Part shown: one piece after another, positions 9,297 to 18,947 of the stretch
Layout of the letters: each line of letters starts with the position of its first letter
How positions within the stretch are numbered: the stretch's first letter is position 1
Assembly (NCBI GenBank): GCA_041743425.1
Contig: JBGTMS010000002.1
Coordinates: forward strand, 1-64,000
Direction: 5' to 3'
Source: JTS-RE37 sp041743425
GTDB lineage: Bacteria > Bacteroidota > Bacteroidia > Flavobacteriales > Flavobacteriaceae
Length of the DNA stretch: 64,000 nt
Program-made: the position numbers and the translations under genes
The notes under the pieces: model-generated
What the model saw: the letters and a program-made list of their open reading frames with translations, nothing else
Database searches by the model: none
What the model was told of the DNA's origin: nothing

Positions 9297-10211
9297 ATGC
9301 TCCAACTAAATATTCATGATGAGACAGCAAGGCTCAAAGCCGTGTTGCTTGGCATTGCACATGATTCCGGTGCCATTCCGTCTCCGGAAGCAGCTTATGA
9401 TCCTAAATCTCTGGAGCACATTCTGGCTGGGACCTATCCGGAAGAACAGGATCTCACCCGGGAAATGAATGCGTTTGATGAGGTCCTGAAAAAGTATGGG
9501 GTTGAAGTTTTTCGACCAAATAATATTCCCGATTGCAATCAGATCTTTTCAAGGGATATCGCTTTCGTAATAAGTGATAAGCTCATAAAAGCAAATATTC
9601 TTCCAAGTAGAGAAAAAGAATTTGAAGCCATTATTCACGTGCTCGACACCATACATCCGGAATGCCTGCTGCGTCCGCCCGGGGAAGTTCATGTAGAGGG
9701 TGGAGATGTAATGCCCTGGAATGAATATGTCTTTGTGGGTACCTATTCCGGCGCTGACTATCCGAAGTACATAACCGCCCGAACAAACAGGGAGGCTGTA
9801 AAATATATCACTCAACAATTTCCTGAAAAGAAAGTGAAATCTTTTGAGCTGCGGAAATCAAATACCAATGCGAGGGAAAATGCCCTGCATCTTGATTGTT
9901 GTTTTCAACCCGTAGGTAAGAATAAAGCTATTTTGCACAGGAACGGGTTTTTGGATCCGCAGGATTATGAGTGGTTGCTGTCTTTCTTCGGAAAGGAACA
10001 CGTGTTTGAGATTGATAAAGAGGAGATGTATCAGATGTACAGCAATGTATTTTCAATTTCACCTGAAGTGGTCGTTTCTGAACGCAGTTTTAAGCGGCTT
10101 AACCTGTGGCTCCGGGAAAATGACATTACCGTCGAAGAAATTCCCTATGCGGAAATTGGCAAACAGGAAGGCCTCCTCCGTTGCAGTACCCTGCCCCTGA
10201 TCAGGGAATAG
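9297..10211 (+). CDS. DDAH/arginine deiminase superfamily hydrolase
   Basis: Members of this amidinotransferase-fold family hydrolyse or transfer guanidino groups (arginine, methylarginines, agmatine) through a Cys-His pair. The 304-residue product shows the acidic substrate segment FSRDIAFV, GEVHVEGGDV, catalytic-type His198 in ALHLDCCFQP and nucleophile-type Cys296 in GLLRCSTLP near the C-terminus. It most resembles dimethylarginine dimethylaminohydrolase-type proteins, but the substrate cannot be fixed from sequence. It follows gltA by 20 bases and precedes ctlX, a second member of the superfamily. Confidence 0.8.
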   Translation: MLQLNIHDETARLKAVLLGIAHDSGAIPSPEAAYDPKSLEHILAGTYPEEQDLTREMNAFDEVLKKYGVEVFRPNNIPDCNQIFSRDIAFVISDKLIKANILPSREKEFEAIIHVLDTIHPECLLRPPGEVHVEGGDVMPWNEYVFVGTYSGADYPKYITARTNREAVKYITQQFPEKKVKSFELRKSNTNARENALHLDCCFQPVGKNKAILHRNGFLDPQDYEWLLSFFGKEHVFEIDKEEMYQMYSNVFSISPEVVVSERSFKRLNLWLRENDITVEEIPYAEIGKQEGLLRCSTLPLIRE

Positions 10212-10343
10212 CAGCCCTGTGAATTCCCAAAAAGAGCAACCAATTGTTTGGTATAAACACCTGAACGGAGCATGCCATAGCCTTGGATTTGTGTCAGAAT
10301 CATTTGGAATATGGTTATTTTTACAGCCTATTCTTATACCTGT

Positions 10344-11285
10344 ATGGAACAGATTACAAATACTGTTTTGATGATACGGCCCATTCGGTTTCGGATGAAC
10401 GAACAAACCGCTGTAAATAACTATTTCCAGGAGGAACTTGAAATCTCTAATGCCATGATAAACAAGAAGGCACAAGAGGAGTTTGACACCTTTGTTGATG
10501 TATTGCAAAAAGCCGGAGTAAACGTGATCGTAGTGCAGGATGCGGAGGCATCCGATACCCCCGATTCCATATTCCCAAATAACTGGATTTCTTTTCATGC
10601 TGATGGTACTGTCATCAAATATCCTATGTTCGCGCCGAACAGAAGGAAAGAGAGACGGGAAGATATTCTTGACATTCTTGAAGAACGCGGATTTCTGATT
10701 GAGCACGTGGTAGATTATACCTCCGCAGAGGAAGAAGGTCTTTTTCTTGAAGGGACCGGAAGCATTCTGTTGGACAGAATAAATAATAAGGCATATTGCG
10801 CCCTTTCCGAAAGGGCGGATGAGAGTGTATTCATAGAATTCTGTGAGGACTTTGAATACACCCCTGTGCTTTTTACGGCCAACCAGTGGGTATCGGGCAA
10901 GCGTCTGCCAATATACCACACAAATGTTCTGATGTGTCTGGCAGAGGATTTCGCGGTGATCTGCCTTGATGCCATTGATAATAAGAAAGAACGTAAGAAT
11001 GTGACGGATCATCTCAGGGAGAGCGGCAAAAAGATCGTGCCAATCAGTGAGGAACAAATGCACCAGTTTGCAGGGAACATGCTGCAGTTGGCAGGTGCGG
11101 ATAATGTAAGACTGATGGTCATGAGCACTGCGGCATATAATTCCCTCACCCAGGAACAACTTTTGCAGCTTGGTAAGAACAACAGAATTGTTCACAGTTC
11201 TCTTGAAACAATTGAAACCTGCGGGGGTGGGAGTGCCAGATGCATGATGGCCGAGGTCTTTCTTCCTTTAAACGAAATCTTATGA
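10344..11285 (+). CDS. ctlX: CtlX-type guanidine/citrulline hydrolase
   Basis: This is an amidinotransferase-superfamily enzyme of the type annotated as citrulline utilization hydrolase CtlX in flavobacteria. The start was set at the ATG at 10344 because the family N-terminus is M-x-QITNTVLMIRP; an upstream ATG at 10311 adds 11 residues with no family similarity. The 313-residue product has NNWISFHADG (substrate pocket acids), EGTGSILLDR, and C-terminal GGGSARCMMAEV with nucleophile-type Cys300. The stop overlaps the next start as ATGA. An adjacent DDAH-like gene suggests shared guanidino-compound metabolism, but that is inference. Confidence 0.8.
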   Translation: MEQITNTVLMIRPIRFRMNEQTAVNNYFQEELEISNAMINKKAQEEFDTFVDVLQKAGVNVIVVQDAEASDTPDSIFPNNWISFHADGTVIKYPMFAPNRRKERREDILDILEERGFLIEHVVDYTSAEEEGLFLEGTGSILLDRINNKAYCALSERADESVFIEFCEDFEYTPVLFTANQWVSGKRLPIYHTNVLMCLAEDFAVICLDAIDNKKERKNVTDHLRESGKKIVPISEEQMHQFAGNMLQLAGADNVRLMVMSTAAYNSLTQEQLLQLGKNNRIVHSSLETIETCGGGSARCMMAEVFLPLNEIL

Positions 11286-11962
11286 AGGCAATCAGCCAGA
11301 CTACATTAAAGTTCCTTAAAGACCTTAGCTCCAATAACAACAGGGATTGGTTCCTTACAAATAAAAGCAGATATGAAGAAGCTAAGGAAGAATTTGAAAA
11401 GTTTATGGCCTCACTGCTTTTGGAAATAACCCGGTTTGATTCTCAAATTGCTCACTTTACAGCCAGGGATTGTATTTTCAGAATTTACAGGGATATTCGA
11501 TTCTCCAATGATAAATCGCCTTATAAAACGCATTTTGGGGCCTATGTATCATCAGCAGCACGAAAATCGGATTTCCATTCTAGGGCGGGTTATTATATTC
11601 ATATTGCTCCTGGAACTTCGATGCTGGCACGAGGCGCATACCAGCCTGACTCATCCTGGTTAAAAGGCATCAGAAATGAAATTGCTCATGATGCTGACGG
11701 GTTCAGGGCTATTATCAGCGCCCCCAACTTCAAAAAATATTTTGGAAACCTGGAAGGTGAAAGGCTGAAAACTACCCCCCGTGACTTTCCCGCTGACCAC
11801 CCTGAAATTGACTTACTCAGATACAAAAGTTTTCTCGCTTCACATACATGTTTGGACACGCAACTGATTCAGCCTGATTTCCTTGACCATGCCACCTCGA
11901 CTTTTCGTGCGCTTTACCCATTTAATCAATACTTGAATGAGGCTTTTGAACCTTCTTCCTGA
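11282..11962 (+). CDS. DUF2461 domain-containing protein
   Basis: This 226-residue protein belongs to the DUF2461 family of unknown function. Recognisable family features are TLKFLKDLSSNNNRDWF near the start, IFRIYRDIRFSNDKSPYKTH (about residues 69-88), and YYIHIAPGTSMLARGAYQP. The ATG at 11282 overlaps the ctlX stop (ATGA), which implies translational coupling and favours it over an upstream alternative at 11240. Its 3' end overlaps the convergent BCCT transporter gene by 41 bases, so the two transcripts are antisense at their ends. Confidence 0.85.
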   Translation: MKAISQTTLKFLKDLSSNNNRDWFLTNKSRYEEAKEEFEKFMASLLLEITRFDSQIAHFTARDCIFRIYRDIRFSNDKSPYKTHFGAYVSSAARKSDFHSRAGYYIHIAPGTSMLARGAYQPDSSWLKGIRNEIAHDADGFRAIISAPNFKKYFGNLEGERLKTTPRDFPADHPEIDLLRYKSFLASHTCLDTQLIQPDFLDHATSTFRALYPFNQYLNEAFEPSS

Positions 11963-13418
11963 GGCCTATAAGAAAAATGGCCAGCATCACCACCATAAAA
12001 AGAGCAAAAGGGAGGGAAGTAATAATCAGTAATTTCTGAGCAGCGACAAGGACATCAACTTCTGGCTTTTGATTGCCCAGGATGATCAGCGCCATGGTCG
12101 CCAATAGTATAAATCCCGCCCACAGAATCCGGTATTTTTTGGCTGGATTTTTCTTTCCATGGTCGGTAAACATGCTCAAAACATATACTGCTGAGTCCAC
12201 AGAGGTCACCAAAAAACTTACGAGCAGGAAAACAGTGGTCACATTGAGAAGGGTGGCCATCGGATAGTTCTGAAAGAAAATAAAAATGGAAGTAAAAACA
12301 TTGTCGAACTGCTGTTCGTACGCTGACCAGGCGCTGACCATTTGAAAAGCGGAAGTGCCAAAAACCGAAAACCAGAAAAAAGTCCCGAGAGAAGGGATGA
12401 CCAGTACGCCAAGAAGCATTTGTCTCAAGGTTCTGCCCTTCGAAATTCTCGCGATAAAAATACCTGTGAAAGGTGCCCAGGCCAGCCAGAATGCCCAGTA
12501 GTAATACGTCCAGTCAGTCAGAAAGGCAGTCCCCGGATCAAACCCTTCCAGGGCAAGGCTCATCGGAATAAAATCGACAAGATAATGTCCCAGGGTTATA
12601 AAAAAAGACAGGACAATGGAAACCATATCGCTACTTACAAATACGATCACCAGGAGGCCAAGCGTGATTAAAATATTCAATTTTGAAAGTATTTTGATGC
12701 CTTTGTTTACTCCCTGCCAGGCTGAATAACAGGCCGCGGCGGATATCAGGGCTGTCAGAAGCAGCGTACTGTCAAGGCCGAAGTCCTGCGACAGAAGGTG
12801 GTTCAACCCACCATTGATTTGTGTTGTTCCAAGACCTATAGCTGCTATCAGTCCGAAAACAGTAGCGATTATCGTAATGATATCTATGCTGTTCCTGACC
12901 AGAGAACTTCGAATAGTACTTTCTATTGTGGCACTAACCAGTACCTTTTTATTTAGGACAAACATCCCATAACCCACCACCATGGCGAAGATGCCGTAAA
13001 ATGCCCAGGCTGTAAATCCCCACTGATAAAAAGTATATTCCAGAGCGAGGGTTTCCGGAGTCAGAGCTGAGGGATAGGGGGGATTTCGTTGCATAAATAT
13101 CGGCTCCTGCACCGCCCGAAGCAGTAGACCTGCACCCATTCCTGCGCTGTATAACATACTGGTCCAGGCCCATAAGGAATGTTCAGGTTTCTCGTTTGCC
13201 TTCCCTAGCCTTATCCTTCCCAGTGGAGAAAAAGCAATAACAAATAATAACAGCACACATCCCAGTCCAAGATAGAGATAAAAATGTCCAAAATAACTCC
13301 GGACCCACAACGACAAACGCTCTATTGCGGTATAGGTTTCTGCCGTAAAGAAAAAGGCAGACAGGGAGAATAGAAGGATGATCCCAATGGAATTAAAAAG
13401 CAGTGCGTTTCCTTTCAA
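11922..13418 (-). CDS. BCCT family betaine/choline/carnitine-type transporter
   Basis: BCCT proteins are inner-membrane importers of quaternary amines such as glycine betaine, used for osmoprotection or as nutrients. The 498-residue product is highly hydrophobic with about 12 predicted membrane segments. It has the family pattern MLYSAGMGAGLLLRAVQEP (about residues 87-105) and WTYYYWAFWLAWAPFTGIFI with ARISKGRT following (about residues 302-330), the conserved tryptophan-rich segment lining the substrate path. Substrate cannot be assigned. It is convergent with, and overlaps by 41 bases, the DUF2461 gene. Confidence 0.9.
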   Translation of the reverse strand: MKGNALLFNSIGIILLFSLSAFFFTAETYTAIERLSLWVRSYFGHFYLYLGLGCVLLLFVIAFSPLGRIRLGKANEKPEHSLWAWTSMLYSAGMGAGLLLRAVQEPIFMQRNPPYPSALTPETLALEYTFYQWGFTAWAFYGIFAMVVGYGMFVLNKKVLVSATIESTIRSSLVRNSIDIITIIATVFGLIAAIGLGTTQINGGLNHLLSQDFGLDSTLLLTALISAAACYSAWQGVNKGIKILSKLNILITLGLLVIVFVSSDMVSIVLSFFITLGHYLVDFIPMSLALEGFDPGTAFLTDWTYYYWAFWLAWAPFTGIFIARISKGRTLRQMLLGVLVIPSLGTFFWFSVFGTSAFQMVSAWSAYEQQFDNVFTSIFIFFQNYPMATLLNVTTVFLLVSFLVTSVDSAVYVLSMFTDHGKKNPAKKYRILWAGFILLATMALIILGNQKPEVDVLVAAQKLLIITSLPFALFMVVMLAIFLIGLRKKVQKPHSSID

Positions 13419-13478
13419 TGGATATGAATAGCAAGCGGCTAAACCGCGCGATAATTAATCGCCTGAAGTAAAAGTAAT

Positions 13479-14984
13479 CTATTTCAATTCTTCCTCAGGC
13501 AACACCGTAAATTCCCTGATGGCCTGATTTGGCTCCATAACATTATAGCCTTTCCAAAATTCCGGATCATAGCTGGAAAGGGAGGTGGCACTTATACTAT
13601 CGTTTTCTATGACCTGTTTAATCTCTTCGCCTGTGACGGGCGCAGCTGCAAAAACCACCAGCTCAGTTTTTTCGGTATTCTGGTTGATAATGTCAATGCC
13701 CAGGGATAATTCATTCTGCTTTCGCCTACCTTCTACAAATTTATTCTTCTCGATAACCTTCAATGGCCGGTCTACACCCATAAGACGCCCTTCTACTTTT
13801 TCCATGAACTTTACAGTATAAGCATTGCCGGGTATTTTTGTGTAGATCGTAGTGCCTCTGAGCACGGTTTCTTTGTAACTGAGCCCTAGCAGGCTAATGC
13901 TGCGAAGCGGCTTCACATTTACATATTCCAGTCGTATTACTGCAAAATCCTCCATATTGATATACAGGGTGCCTTTAAAATCCTGACCTCCTTTTGGCAC
14001 AAAGCCTATCACAAAAACCCCATTGTCATCCATGGTGGTATATCCCTCAATCTTAAACTCATACTTGTTTCTTTTTTCCAGGAAATTCAATTTGGTATCC
14101 TCGCTGAAAAACTGCTCTGAGAACAAAGTGTTCAGTTCTCCTTTTCTGTGTCCAAAGAAATCCTTATCTCCCTCTGAACTATTTGCTTCTTTAATTTCTG
14201 CCGCTTCCTCCGATTCTTTCAGCATGGAATCTACCTGTACCTTCCCTCCGAAAATACCTGACTTGATCTTGAGGTAGGAATTCGGTTTTACGTTATCCTT
14301 AAAGATTTTCTCAAGCTTCTCTGAAAGTGCTTCCATAGATCCCTCATTATTTTTATCAGCAAGGCTTGCTGCCTTCACGATGAAAAGTCGTTCTTCTCCG
14401 GGTTGCCTGTAATAATCGCCAAGGGTCTCCGTATAATTGGAAGCGCTCTTTGGAAGGATTTGAATCACACTGTCGATAAACTTCTCATTCAATTCCTCAA
14501 TGGTAGATTCCTTAAAATCGATATCCATTTTCGTCAAGGTATTAAAACTGGAATGTCGAAGGAATAGTCGTTGGGAAATAGGTGCAGGTTTGTAATTTTC
14601 AGCCAGATTATCTATTACTTTTTCTATAATCTCAGCCGCCGATAGTTCGCGGTCAAACAAATACACACCTTTTAATTCGATGGCTTTCGGCTGAAGCCTG
14701 ATAAGGGTATCAAGACCGTCTATGTGGGAAAGGGCAGTTTTTTCATACCCCATGCAGGATACATAGAGTGAATCTGTAACCCTGCCTGCTGCTGTAAAGT
14801 TAACACTGAATCTTCCCTCTTCATTGGTAATTACCCCCAAACCTGAACCAAATTCGACGGTGGCATAGGCTACTCCTTCCCCTGTAGCGGCATCCGCCAC
14901 GCGGGAGCTGATCAGCTGTGCCTGAAGGCTGCTGCTGACGAATACACTAAATAAAGATGCAAAATGAAATAATCGTGAATACAT
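13479..14984 (-). CDS. Exported carboxypeptidase-regulatory-like domain protein
   Basis: An exported protein of unknown specific role. From the ATG at 14984 the product has a clear signal peptide (MYSRLFHFASLFSVFVSSS, cleavage near LQAQ), preferred over an in-frame TTG at 15008. It then has a CarboxypepD_reg-like beta-sandwich (residues about 24-105: ISSRVADAATGEGVAYATVE and TNEEGRFSVNF), common on Bacteroidota envelope proteins, and about 390 residues resembling the larger exported proteins that carry this domain. It lies 60 bases upstream of, and in the same direction as, the BCCT gene; a functional link is not evident. Confidence 0.7.
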   Translation of the reverse strand: MYSRLFHFASLFSVFVSSSLQAQLISSRVADAATGEGVAYATVEFGSGLGVITNEEGRFSVNFTAAGRVTDSLYVSCMGYEKTALSHIDGLDTLIRLQPKAIELKGVYLFDRELSAAEIIEKVIDNLAENYKPAPISQRLFLRHSSFNTLTKMDIDFKESTIEELNEKFIDSVIQILPKSASNYTETLGDYYRQPGEERLFIVKAASLADKNNEGSMEALSEKLEKIFKDNVKPNSYLKIKSGIFGGKVQVDSMLKESEEAAEIKEANSSEGDKDFFGHRKGELNTLFSEQFFSEDTKLNFLEKRNKYEFKIEGYTTMDDNGVFVIGFVPKGGQDFKGTLYINMEDFAVIRLEYVNVKPLRSISLLGLSYKETVLRGTTIYTKIPGNAYTVKFMEKVEGRLMGVDRPLKVIEKNKFVEGRRKQNELSLGIDIINQNTEKTELVVFAAAPVTGEEIKQVIENDSISATSLSSYDPEFWKGYNVMEPNQAIREFTVLPEEELK

Positions 14985-15055
14985 AAATGCCCGGTTTTGG
15001 AGGAACAAAAGGAAGAAGACGAATTAAGAGGTGAATTGTTACATTGGGCTATCTC

Positions 15056-16480
15056 TCATGGTTTGGTGAGATTTCTCAGCATCCCGCCGAAAATAAAATA
15101 ATGGAAAGGTAACATACTGTACCAGTAGAGCCTGCCCCGGAGTCCCCTTGGTCTGAAGGTGGCTACCTGATGTAAAATATTCTGATCGTCTATCGTAAAT
15201 TCCAGCCAGGCTTCTCCCGGAAGGCGCATCTCAGCAAACAATAGCAGCCTGCTGTTCTCCTTATCGGCAAGTAGCACTCTCCAGAAATCCAGTGCATCCC
15301 CTGTGTCAATCCGGTCTGGATGTGTTCTTCCACGCCTCAGACCAACACCTCCATTGAGTTTGTCGAGGAATCCCCTTAATCTCCACAACCAGTTGGCGTA
15401 ATACCATCCATTATCCCCTCCGATTTTCCAAATGTTCTTAAGGACCTGTTGCCTGTTCTTAACAGCGATACTTTTGGCGTCTTTTAACACCCCGTATTGG
15501 GGAACCTGAATATATTGTTCAATATTCTTTGAAAACCCCCCGCTGATCATACTGTCCTTCCAACTGCTGATGACCAGATTCTGCTCAATTTTATTGAATG
15601 CCATATCAATGGCTTCCTTGTAAGTATGGGTGTGAATTCCAAGAAGTTCCTGTAACTTGTTATCCCTGGCTACTACCTCCATTTTCATGCTTTCCACCAG
15701 ATTTACCGCCAGCTTATAAGACGTGGATGTTACAAAATAAAGCCAGTAAGAAGAGAGCTTTGGTGTCATTACGGGAATTGTGAAGATCCAGTTCCTGAAC
15801 CCCCTTGCCCTGGCGTATCCCTCCAACATTTGTTTATATGTGAGAATATCAGGACCGCCTATATCAAAGGAGCCATTGTAGGTCTCTTTTTTGTGCATTA
15901 CCCCCATCAGAAATTGGATGACATTGCGAATCGACACTGGTTGCGTCTTCGTCAGTACCCATTTGGGAGTGATCATCACAGGGAGTTTTTCACACAGGTC
16001 CCGAATAATTTCGAAGGATGAACTGCCCGATCCCACAATGATACCTGCTCTGAGAACTGTCAATTTGGGTTTGCCGGTGTACAGTATGTCTTCAACTTGT
16101 TTACGGGACTTCAGATGCCTGGATAATTTCTTGTCATTCACTATGCCACTGAGGTAGATGACCTGCGACACCGCGGTTCCCGAAAGATACTTATTGAAAT
16201 TCCTTGCCGCAATGGCTTCCTTTTCATCAAAATCGACTATAGACGTGCTCATGGAATGAATGAGGTAAAAAGCGATATCTATATCTTCGGGGATAATTTC
16301 CGGCACCGGTGGAACAAGGAAATCAATTTCAATGATTTCAATTTTCGAGCGCGTCACGGCATCCACCGGAAACCGGTGTTGCTGTCTGACAACACAGACA
16401 ACCTCATGACCGAGTTCTATTAGGCACGGCAGTAACCGCATTCCGATATATCCATTGGCACCGGTAAGGAGAATCTTCAT
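15056..16480 (-). CDS. SDR family NAD(P)-binding oxidoreductase fused to DUF2867
   Basis: The 474-residue product begins with a Rossmann fold of the atypical/extended SDR type: TGANGYIGMRLLPCLIELGH (residues 7-26), FYLIHSM, VIYLSGIV and LTVLRAGIIVGSGSSSFEII. The C-terminal third (about residues 335-474) matches DUF2867, including GDALDFWRVL, LFAEMRLPGEAWLEF and FRPRGLRGRLYWYSMLPFH. Such proteins are annotated as NAD-dependent epimerase/dehydratase-like; the substrate is unknown. The gene is co-directional with the 168-aa protein upstream of it. Confidence 0.82.
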   Translation of the reverse strand: MKILLTGANGYIGMRLLPCLIELGHEVVCVVRQQHRFPVDAVTRSKIEIIEIDFLVPPVPEIIPEDIDIAFYLIHSMSTSIVDFDEKEAIAARNFNKYLSGTAVSQVIYLSGIVNDKKLSRHLKSRKQVEDILYTGKPKLTVLRAGIIVGSGSSSFEIIRDLCEKLPVMITPKWVLTKTQPVSIRNVIQFLMGVMHKKETYNGSFDIGGPDILTYKQMLEGYARARGFRNWIFTIPVMTPKLSSYWLYFVTSTSYKLAVNLVESMKMEVVARDNKLQELLGIHTHTYKEAIDMAFNKIEQNLVISSWKDSMISGGFSKNIEQYIQVPQYGVLKDAKSIAVKNRQQVLKNIWKIGGDNGWYYANWLWRLRGFLDKLNGGVGLRRGRTHPDRIDTGDALDFWRVLLADKENSRLLLFAEMRLPGEAWLEFTIDDQNILHQVATFRPRGLRGRLYWYSMLPFHYFIFGGMLRNLTKP

Positions 16481-16562
16481 AGCGTATTACGTTTTTTTAT
16501 ACATGCCGGACTTTGGTATACACCACCGCTGGCTGATCACATGTTCATCCGGGATAATTTAA

Positions 16563-17069
16563 CTAGAGGTCCTCAAGGGAGGTGGAGGCATTGAGGGCCC
16601 TGTAATCGAGTAACTTTCTAAAATACTTTTGAATCGCTTTGGTATCTGATCGCACTTTGATAAAGTAGTGGTCCATATAGATGGAATATATGGCAAAATC
16701 GCCTTTATAAATAGTAAGTTTATAGTAGGGTATTACCAGTCCAAAAGTTTCGAGTAATGACCGGAACCTCACAATGATTCCCTTAGGGCGCATTTCAACA
16801 TTACAGCAGTCCAGGTTATTGTCCAGTACAAGCAAATTACCGATTTCAATACTTGTTGCAGTAATGAAGAGTTTGGGAGAGCCTATTCCCCCCAGGTCCC
16901 AACGTTCCTTCAGGGTAAAGGGTTTCCCAACCAGGGTATCGACTTTCCGTGTGACCTCCCTGTCATTATAGGAAATATTAACAAGCATGTATTCAGATTC
17001 TGGTAACGCCCCTGTAAAGTTAATCAAATACCGGCTTTTCTGGAAGTCGTTTTGCCCATTCCATACCAA
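16563..17069 (-). CDS. Hypothetical protein, predicted beta-rich
   Basis: A 168-residue protein that I do not recognise. It has no signal peptide, no membrane segment and no catalytic motif that can be named. The sequence alternates short beta-type segments (RYLINFTGAL, MLVNISYND, KLFITATSIEIGNLLVLDNN), with a motif NLDCCNVEMRPKG in the middle and a basic C-terminal helix. Base composition and codon use look like the neighbours. It is divergent from argS (start codons 41 bases apart) and lies 82 bases upstream of the SDR-DUF2867 gene, with which it may be co-transcribed. Confidence 0.6.
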   Translation of the reverse strand: MVWNGQNDFQKSRYLINFTGALPESEYMLVNISYNDREVTRKVDTLVGKPFTLKERWDLGGIGSPKLFITATSIEIGNLLVLDNNLDCCNVEMRPKGIIVRFRSLLETFGLVIPYYKLTIYKGDFAIYSIYMDHYFIKVRSDTKAIQKYFRKLLDYRALNASTSLEDL

Positions 17070-17082
17070 AGCATAAAATGTG

Positions 17083-17090
17083 TAGTTTTG
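17083..17090 (+). promoter_or_regulatory. Promoter -7 element for argS
   Basis: TAGTTTTG matches TAnnTTTG exactly, 20 bases before the ATG at 17111. Its position makes the upstream in-frame ATG at 17078 an unlikely start. Confidence 0.55.
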
Positions 17091-17110
17091 CTCGGCAAAA
17101 AGTAGAAGCT

Positions 17111-18928
17111 ATGAACATTCAGAATGTGATACAGCTGAAGGCACTCGAAGCGGTTGAAGCAGTCTATGGGATCACTATGACCGCGGTGGAGTTTCAGCCG
17201 ACACGAAAGGAATTTGAAGGGGATCTCACCATAGTGATCTTTCCAATGCTTCGCCAAATCAAAGCCAGGCCGGAGGAGATTGGTAAAACTATTGGAGAGT
17301 ACCTTCAGATTCAGGTCAGGGTAGTAAGTGGCTTTAATATCATCAAAGGATTTTTAAACCTTGTTTTTCATGATTTCTATTACCGTGACTGTTTTAGGGA
17401 GATGAACGAAACACCTGCTTATGGCCTGACCGAACCTTCCGAGACAGGTGCCGTTATGGTTGAGTATTCCTCTCCTAATACAAATAAACCCCTGCATTTG
17501 GGACATATCCGTAATAACCTTCTTGGATATGCGGTAGCGGAAATCCTCAAGGCTGCGGGAAAAATAGTGTACAAAACACAGATTGTCAATGACAGGGGGA
17601 TTCATATCTGCAAGAGTATGTTGGCCTGGCAACGTGCCGGTAATGGCGAGACCCCGGAGAGCAGTGGTCTAAAAGGAGATAAGCTGGTTGGAAACTACTA
17701 TGTCGCTTTTGACAAGATGTACAAAGCCGAGGTGGAATCGCTTGTCGAGGCCGGGCGCAGCAGGGATCAGGCCGAAAAAGAAGCACCCGTTCTGGTCGAA
17801 GCCCAGGAAATGCTGCGAAAATGGGAAGCAGGGGATAAGGAGGTGGTCGCTCTTTGGCATAAAATGAACCAGTGGGTGTATAAGGGATTTGAGGAGACTT
17901 ATGCCCATTTAGGCGTCGACTTTGACCGGCTGTATTATGAGAGCGATACGTACCTTTTGGGGAAGGAAGTGGTGGAGGACGGACTAAAGAAAAAAGTTTT
18001 TTACAGAAAAGAGGATGGCAGTGTATGGATCGACCTGACTGACGAGGGGCTTGATGAAAAAATAGTTTTGCGCTCGGATGGAACCGCCGTATATATGACC
18101 CAGGATATTGGCACCGCTATTCAAAGAGTAGCGGACTATCCCGATATTACAGGGATGGTTTATACCGTCGGAAATGAACAGGATTATCATTTTAAGGTAC
18201 TGTTCCTCATCCTTCAGAAACTTGGATTCACGTGGGCACGGCAACTATTTCATCTTAGTTACGGGATGGTGGACCTGCCCGGCGGGAAAATGAAGAGCAG
18301 GGAAGGCACTGTGGTGGACGCAGATGACCTGATGGTCGAAATGACAAAAACCGCAGCGGCTATTTCGGAGGAACTCGGGAAACTGGAAGAATATGATGAG
18401 GAGCAGAAAAAGGAGTTACACAGAATTATCGGATTGGGTGCGCTGAAATATTATATCCTCAAGGTGGATCCACGGAAAAGAATTTTGTTCGATCCTGAAG
18501 AATCTGTAGATTTTCAGGGCAATACGGGGCCGTTTATTCAGTATACCTATGCCAGGATTCAGTCCATTTTGAGAAAAGCAGCCGATACCGAGTCTCAAAC
18601 ATCAACTGAGGATTTGCAGGGAGAAATCAGGGTTTCGCAAGAGAATGGGAAGGACAGGCTGCATTCTAAGGAGAAAGAATTGTTGAAGATGCTGCAACTC
18701 TTTCCTGAAACCATCACACTGGCGGCGGAGAACTACAGTCCGGCGGTACTTGCCAATTATATTTATGATCTGGTCAGGGAATTCAATTCCTTTTACCAGC
18801 AAGTGAGCATTCTCGGCGAACCTTTAAATTCTGTCAGAAACTTCAGGGTTGCATTATCGGCAAAGGTTGGAGAGGTGATCCGCACCGGATTCGGATTGCT
18901 TGGGATCGAGGTCCCTGATCGGATGTAG
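17111..18928 (+). CDS. argS: Arginine--tRNA ligase
   Basis: Class I synthetase that charges tRNA-Arg. The 605-residue product has the N-terminal additional domain (VEFQPTRKEFEGDLTIVIF), the HIGH signature as SSPNTNKPLHLGHIRN, the KMSKS region as GGKMKSREGTVVDADD, and the C-terminal DALR anticodon-binding domain (FIQYTYARIQSILRKA onward). The ATG at 17111 is chosen because the -7 promoter element lies inside the longer alternative and the family N-terminus aligns here. It is convergent with the TonB-receptor gene, 19 bases away, with no obvious terminator between them. Confidence 0.97.
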   Translation: MNIQNVIQLKALEAVEAVYGITMTAVEFQPTRKEFEGDLTIVIFPMLRQIKARPEEIGKTIGEYLQIQVRVVSGFNIIKGFLNLVFHDFYYRDCFREMNETPAYGLTEPSETGAVMVEYSSPNTNKPLHLGHIRNNLLGYAVAEILKAAGKIVYKTQIVNDRGIHICKSMLAWQRAGNGETPESSGLKGDKLVGNYYVAFDKMYKAEVESLVEAGRSRDQAEKEAPVLVEAQEMLRKWEAGDKEVVALWHKMNQWVYKGFEETYAHLGVDFDRLYYESDTYLLGKEVVEDGLKKKVFYRKEDGSVWIDLTDEGLDEKIVLRSDGTAVYMTQDIGTAIQRVADYPDITGMVYTVGNEQDYHFKVLFLILQKLGFTWARQLFHLSYGMVDLPGGKMKSREGTVVDADDLMVEMTKTAAAISEELGKLEEYDEEQKKELHRIIGLGALKYYILKVDPRKRILFDPEESVDFQGNTGPFIQYTYARIQSILRKAADTESQTSTEDLQGEIRVSQENGKDRLHSKEKELLKMLQLFPETITLAAENYSPAVLANYIYDLVREFNSFYQQVSILGEPLNSVRNFRVALSAKVGEVIRTGFGLLGIEVPDRM

Positions 18929-18947
18929 GCTGAAGGTTTTTAAATAA

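Noticed and set aside
10059..11195. A 378-aa minus-strand open frame opposite ctlX
   Set aside because: Antisense to two supported genes, with no promoter and no family resemblance.
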